In this document: positions 60,382-64,000 of the stretch, piece by piece
Numbering within the stretch: the stretch's first letter is position 1
Layout of the letters: every line of letters begins with the position of its first letter
NCBI GenBank assembly: GCA_002050275.1
Contig: MWTB01000021.1
Coordinates: forward strand, 186,001 to 250,000
Reading direction: 5' to 3'
Origin: Anaerolineae bacterium UTCFX1
GTDB lineage: Bacteria > Chloroflexota > Anaerolineae > Anaerolineales > Villigracilaceae
DNA length: 64,000 nucleotides
Notes under the pieces: generated by a model
What the model was told of the DNA's origin: nothing
The model's database searches: none
Seen by the model: only the letters and a program-made list of their open reading frames with translations
Position numbers and translations under genes: made by a program

Positions 60382-62451
60382 TCACTTTAAAATCTGAAAC
60401 AGATTGCTGTAATCATCCGTCCATAATTGGACGTTAGTCGAATAGCCGCTCAAGTCAACGGCGCGATTTTGAATTGTGGGGTTATCAAGCAGAGCGGAGT
60501 CGCGAGCGAGTAGGATCCAGTGAGAAGCATAGCCGCCATCATTATCGCCTGAATAGTTGACGCGCGCCATAGTCAAACCATAATATTTTGCCAAGCGCCA
60601 GAAGACAGGCTGTAAATCGAGGTGCAAATTCGTAATGTGCGCGGCGATGACGCCGCCGGGGGCGAGGTGTTCGAGATACAATGCAAAGGCTTCTTTGGTA
60701 ACAAGATGAACGGGGATCGAGTCGCTGCTGAACGTGTCTAAGACCAGCACATCGAAGTTTTGCGAATCGCCCTCGGCGAGTTCGCGCTCTAACGAGATAC
60801 GCGCGTCGCCGAGGATCATCGTCACATCTGCCGCGCTGTCGCTGACAAATGTGAAATATCCGTTCTGCCCTTCCGCCAACGAAACGACAAGGGGATTGAT
60901 CTCGTATAAGCGATACACGTCGCCTGGCTGACCGTACGCGGCGAGAGTCCCCGCCCCGACCCCCAACATGCCCACGCGCATCTTCTTCCCATATTTCGGG
61001 TGATTTAAAATCGCCAACCCCGCTCCCCCATCGCGGACGTAATATGTGGTGGGTGTATCGCGCAGGGCGGGATTTGTGAATTGAAGCCCATGAATCGTGA
61101 TTCCGTGCGACATGACAAGCGCAGGTTCGTTCGAGCCTTCTACCACAATTCCACGCACACGGATCACGCCGTAGAAGTTCCGCTTGGAAAATAACGCGCC
61201 AGAATATCCGCCGCTCAAAACAGCCAGCAAAATAGTGACAAGCGCAAAGACCGTGAACGCAAATCGCGCACGAGCGACTGTTTCACTGTTCCTTCGTATC
61301 ACGGTCAACGCAATGGCAATTGTCATCGCCAGCCCGACAAAGAATTCCCAGTAGCCGTTGAAGATGAACGGGGCGATCAGGCTGACGAACAATCCACCGC
61401 ACGCGCCGCCAATGGAGACCATGAGATAGAACGAGGTGAGATGTTCGGCGCCGGGACGAATCAAATACAACTCGCCGTGACACAGCATACACGCGGCAAA
61501 TAGCAACAAACAATACGCGCCGACCTGCCAGTAAATATGGATGGAAGTGGCGCGGAGCATGACGAACAAGGTCAACGCGGTTGAGATGACGAATAGCGCC
61601 GCGTACGCGTTTCGGTTGTAAACGCGCTCGCCTGAAAACGTGAGGATGAACGAGAGCAGATAGATCGTCAGCGGAAGAATCCACAAGAATGGGATGACCG
61701 CCACCTCTTGCGAAATTTGATTCGTGACGGAGAGCAAGAACAACGACGCGGTCGCGCTGAGGACGATCCACAGGGCGAACAAGGCTGAAGATAGCCGTCT
61801 GCCTGAGGGAACTGAATCAACTTTCACCGTCGAAAGAGGCGAGGCCAGGCGGGAGCGCCACGCGATCCAAACGGCGAAGAGTCCAAAGAGCGCAAATCCG
61901 ATTGACCACATCCATCCTTGCGCGCGCAAAGTCAACTGCGGCTCGATTAACGCAGGGTAAGCGAGCAGACCGAGGAGCGATCCTAAATTTGAAAGCGAAT
62001 ATAAGCGCGCGTAGGATTTATCCGGGAAGATGCGGCTGAACCATGCCTGCATGAGCGGACCGTTCGCTGCGAGGATGAAATACGGCAAGCCCACAGAAAC
62101 GGCGAGCAGTTTGAAAATGTCGAGAATTGGAGACGCGACTTCATTGGGTTTCCAGCTCGCGTCGGGCGTGATGGGCGACGACCACGCAAACGAAAGTCGA
62201 ATCAAAACTGCGATGGAAAATAAAATCAGCGCGACGTGAATCAAAATTTGCAAACCGGTTTTCGCGCGGCCGATGAGCCAATAGGCGTATGCATAGCCGC
62301 CTGTGAGCAGGGCTTGGAAAAACAACATCGCCGTTGACCACACGGCAGGCGCGCCGCCAAACCACGGCAAAATAAATTTACCGATCATCGGTTGGATCTG
62401 AAAAAGCAGAAACGCCGAAAGAAAAATGCTGACGGTAAAAGCGATAAACAT
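60382..62451 (-). CDS. membrane-bound spermidine-synthase-like protein
   Basis: This 689-residue protein has an N-terminal set of about ten or more membrane helices (MFIAFTVSIFLSAFLLFQIQ; GLPYFILAANGPLMQAWFSR; PFLWILPLTIYLLSFILTF) and a C-terminal aminopropyltransferase-like Rossmann domain (about 485-689). The SAM-binding GMLGVGAGTLAAYG, the YEINPLVVSLA end of beta-2 and MILGDARISLERELA are clear; DVLVLDTFSSDSIPVHLVTK is the active-site region. It is the 'fused MFS/spermidine synthase' family of unknown product. The start is 62451 because the first helix begins there and the preceding 53 codons cross the promoter region of padR. A TACAAT box ends 6 bases upstream. Confidence 0.82.
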   Translation of the reverse strand: MFIAFTVSIFLSAFLLFQIQPMIGKFILPWFGGAPAVWSTAMLFFQALLTGGYAYAYWLIGRAKTGLQILIHVALILFSIAVLIRLSFAWSSPITPDASWKPNEVASPILDIFKLLAVSVGLPYFILAANGPLMQAWFSRIFPDKSYARLYSLSNLGSLLGLLAYPALIEPQLTLRAQGWMWSIGFALFGLFAVWIAWRSRLASPLSTVKVDSVPSGRRLSSALFALWIVLSATASLFLLSVTNQISQEVAVIPFLWILPLTIYLLSFILTFSGERVYNRNAYAALFVISTALTLFVMLRATSIHIYWQVGAYCLLLFAACMLCHGELYLIRPGAEHLTSFYLMVSIGGACGGLFVSLIAPFIFNGYWEFFVGLAMTIAIALTVIRRNSETVARARFAFTVFALVTILLAVLSGGYSGALFSKRNFYGVIRVRGIVVEGSNEPALVMSHGITIHGLQFTNPALRDTPTTYYVRDGGAGLAILNHPKYGKKMRVGMLGVGAGTLAAYGQPGDVYRLYEINPLVVSLAEGQNGYFTFVSDSAADVTMILGDARISLERELAEGDSQNFDVLVLDTFSSDSIPVHLVTKEAFALYLEHLAPGGVIAAHITNLHLDLQPVFWRLAKYYGLTMARVNYSGDNDGGYASHWILLARDSALLDNPTIQNRAVDLSGYSTNVQLWTDDYSNLFQILK

Positions 62452-62457
62452 GCGCCG

Positions 62458-62463
62458 ATTGTA
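62458..62463 (-). promoter_or_regulatory. -10-like box of a probable leaderless promoter
   Basis: On the minus strand TACAAT ends 6 bases (CGGCGC) before the ATG at 62451. No ribosome binding site is seen. Confidence 0.4.
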
Positions 62464-62522
62464 CAACGCCGCGCCCCTCAGCAGGGATATCTTTAATTTG
62501 AATATTTCAATGTCGCAATATA

Positions 62523-62568
62523 TTGACAAACGATATATCGCGTAGTAATATATCGTATCATGATATAT
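62523..62568 (+). promoter_or_regulatory. padR promoter with ATATATCG dyads
   Basis: The -35 TTGACA (62523-62528) and the -10 TAATAT (62546-62551) are 17 bases apart. The palindrome CGATATATCG (62531-62540) fills the spacer. A second dyad ATATATC-N7-GATATAT (62548-62568) overlaps the -10 and transcription start. PadR proteins bind such AT-rich dyads, so autorepression is likely. Confidence 0.75.
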
Positions 62569-62591
62569 AGATCTCGAGACAGGAAATAGAC

Positions 62592-62900
62592 ATGGATGCG
62601 CAATTTGCAAAATATCTTCCTCTCACAGAGTCCACCGCGTACATTTTGATGGCGCTTATCAAGCCGCTTCACGGTTATGCGCTTATGCAAAAGGTGGCAG
62701 AAATGAGTCAAGGCACAGTCAAAATCGGACCGGGGACTTTGTACGGGGCGTTCGGGCAACTCGAAAAGGAGGGGCTGATCGAAATGGTCAAGGAGGCGGA
62801 CCGGCGCAAATCCTATGTCATAACCGCCAAGGGAAAGTCGACTCTGAAAGAACACATCCGTAGAACGGAGATCATGGCAATAAACGGACGATCCATATAA
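62592..62900 (+). CDS. PadR-family transcriptional regulator
   Basis: This 102-residue winged-helix protein has LTESTAYILMALIKPLHGYA at the start, then the recognition region GPGTLYGAFGQLEKEGLIEM and the wing KSYVITAKGKSTLKEH. It is the small (one-domain) PadR type. AGGAAATAG lies before the ATG. The DUF2812 gene follows 23 bases later, a common pair. Its own promoter carries the probable operators. Confidence 0.9.
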   Translation: MDAQFAKYLPLTESTAYILMALIKPLHGYALMQKVAEMSQGTVKIGPGTLYGAFGQLEKEGLIEMVKEADRRKSYVITAKGKSTLKEHIRRTEIMAINGRSI

Positions 62901-62923
62901 AGAAACGCTCATGGGAGAACGCA

Positions 62924-63448
62924 ATGACAACACTATCGAAATTCAAATGGTTTTGGGCTTGGCAAGATGAAAAAGAGGAAGATTGGCTGCGCGAGATGGC
63001 AAAAGAAGGCTTGCATCTCCAATCTTTGGATTTCCCCGGTAAATACACCTTCGAAGTCGGCGAACCGCGCAACAATTATTACCGAATGGATTTCATCACC
63101 GATCGAAAAGATTACCAGAACTACTTGCAACTTTTCAAAGATGCAGGCTGGGAACACATCGGCGAGATGGGAGGCTGGCAATACTTCCGCACAAGTGCAA
63201 AGGAAGCGGCTATCCCCGAGATTTTTACCGACAAAAGTTCCAAGGTGCGGAAATATCAACGCGTGAGCGCCGCTTTAATTCTTTTTCTACCGATCTCCAT
63301 CTTCCTAATGATTCAACCAACTGGCAGATCGAACGAGGCTGCCGGATTCTTTCTCGTAGGGAAAACGATCGGCATTATTTTGATATTCCTCTGCTTCGCC
63401 GCGATGGTCAAAATAGCCAGGCGCGTACAGCAGCTTAAAGATAAATAA
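62924..63448 (+). CDS. DUF2812 membrane protein
   Basis: This 174-residue protein has an N-terminal soluble domain, about 1-115 (KFKWFWAWQDEKEEDWLREM; YYRMDFITDRKDYQNYLQLF; DAGWEHIGEMGGWQYFRTSA), and two C-terminal helices (ALILFLPISIFLMI; TIGIILIFLCFAAM). This is the DUF2812 pattern, often encoded after a PadR regulator, whose effector or target is unknown. GGGAGAACGC precedes the ATG. Confidence 0.85.
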   Translation: MTTLSKFKWFWAWQDEKEEDWLREMAKEGLHLQSLDFPGKYTFEVGEPRNNYYRMDFITDRKDYQNYLQLFKDAGWEHIGEMGGWQYFRTSAKEAAIPEIFTDKSSKVRKYQRVSAALILFLPISIFLMIQPTGRSNEAAGFFLVGKTIGIILIFLCFAAMVKIARRVQQLKDK

Positions 63449-63509
63449 AAAGTCGCGATTGCGTTCGCAGACGCTAAACAGCGCAAGAAACATCCGCTAC
63501 GGTTTGGGG

Positions 63510-64000
63510 TCAGGAATTGACCTTCGCCCTCAGCGCTTGTCGTTTGATCGCTGCACGAAAGATGCGCTCCAAAAATCCGTCGTGACCCGCCGCGTCCCAC
63601 GAGATTGCCAGATCGGAAGGACTGCGATCGTCAACATTGCTGTATAAAACCCCGCAGTTTGGATTAATTTCGATGATCACAATTTCACCGTCCGGTCTTA
63701 CGCGTAGATCAAGCCGCGCATATCCGTTTCCACCCATGGCGATGAAGAATTTCCGCGAAACGTCCTGAATACGAGCGGCGAGCGCATCGTCGTCCAACGG
63801 AACAACGAAGATGTCCCAGTTGTACCATTTCGCGAATTCGTGCAAGAAAGTCTCCCCTTCGGGAAATTGCATTTCCGCCGGCGGATAAGCGAATGGGGCG
63901 CAAGAGTCGTCTGCGTCTTCCACTACCAAACAGGACAACTCTCGCCCTTCTATGAATTCTTCCACACGGGCTGAGCCGTATGCTTGAGACATTCGTTCAA
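63510..64000 (-). CDS. ATP-grasp ligase (D-Ala-D-Ala-ligase-like), 5' part outside window
   Basis: The frame is open past the right edge of the window, so the true start is not visible; the ATG at 63992 is internal. The visible 160 residues are the end of an ATP-grasp domain: RVEEFIEGRELSCLVVEDA, NGYARLDLRVRPDGEIVIIE and INPNCGVLYSNVDDRSPSDL carry the Mg/ATP residues (D, E, N). The final segment ends in a positively charged helix. The best fit is a D-alanine-D-alanine ligase-like peptide ligase, but the substrate cannot be set from this part. Confidence 0.75.
   Translation of the reverse strand, partial: ERMSQAYGSARVEEFIEGRELSCLVVEDADDSCAPFAYPPAEMQFPEGETFLHEFAKWYNWDIFVVPLDDDALAARIQDVSRKFFIAMGGNGYARLDLRVRPDGEIVIIEINPNCGVLYSNVDDRSPSDLAISWDAAGHDGFLERIFRAAIKRQALRAKVNS

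Noticed and set aside
62452..62610. N-terminal extension of the spermidine-synthase-like protein
   Set aside because: The extra 53 codons cross the padR promoter and are rich in Tyr/Ile without a family match. The first membrane helix begins at 62451.
1..64000. CRISPR arrays, prophage, transposases, rRNA
   Set aside because: No regularly spaced direct repeats, no phage or IS proteins and no rRNA segments were seen on either strand.

Overview
The window looks like a piece of a Chloroflexota chromosome, most likely class Anaerolineae. The evidence is the moderately high GC, secreted proteins with Pro/Thr-rich tails (PTATP type), a 'GYPITEQF..QYFQRARFE' surface-protein family, and dispersed hairpin repeats typical of that group. 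This assignment is an inference from gene content; no rRNA is present. I see no phage, transposase, integrase or CRISPR array. Genes cover nearly the whole window in short operons on both strands.

Layout. 1-3.3 kb: UDP-ManNAc synthesis (wecC, cut by the window edge, then wecB) and a secreted protein. 3.7-11.1 kb: an SPFH protein, a selenophosphate synthetase that is itself a selenoprotein (in-frame TGA at 4862), a CNNM/CBS membrane protein, a HAD phosphatase, an EamA exporter, RarA and a histidine phosphatase. 11.1-15.6 kb (minus): an ABC export-type operon (Yip1, ATPase, CARDB-like secreted protein, FtsX/MacB permease). 15.7-23.5 kb: PIG-L deacetylase, cystathionine gamma-synthase, deoxynucleoside kinase, small unknown genes, phosphohexomutase and a secreted TPR protein. 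23.5-27.8 kb: tatD, polyprenyl synthase, DUF177 and metG; metG is preceded by a Met-rich leader ORF and a terminator, so it is probably controlled by attenuation. 29.7-37.6 kb: a molybdenum hydroxylase cluster of the XdhD / Se-dependent type with FAD subunit, fused FeS-Mo subunit and XdhC, interleaved with a membrane phosphatase, a MazG-like protein and a CBS-containing family II pyrophosphatase. 40.7-44.1 kb: an amino-acid ABC importer followed by a dimethylargininase. 44.1-49.6 kb: tRNA-Leu(GAG), plsX, a NERD-like protein, a DnaQ-DinG helicase. 49.6-57.9 kb (minus): a fatty-acid beta-oxidation operon headed by a TetR regulator with a clear promoter and operator. 58-64 kb: YtxH protein, methyltransferase, hemolysin III, a membrane spermidine-synthase-like protein, a PadR/DUF2812 pair and the end of an ATP-grasp ligase.

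Three themes connect the parts. First, selenium: the Sec-containing SelD and the XdhD-type hydroxylase, whose relatives use a selenium-dependent cofactor. Second, transcription: several genes have a TATAAT box ending only 6-7 bases before the start codon with no ribosome binding site, which fits leaderless mRNAs. Third, compact local regulation: a TetR operator, ATATATCG dyads at padR, a peptide-type attenuator at metG and many bidirectional terminators.

All functions are inferred from reading the sequence; no database search was run.
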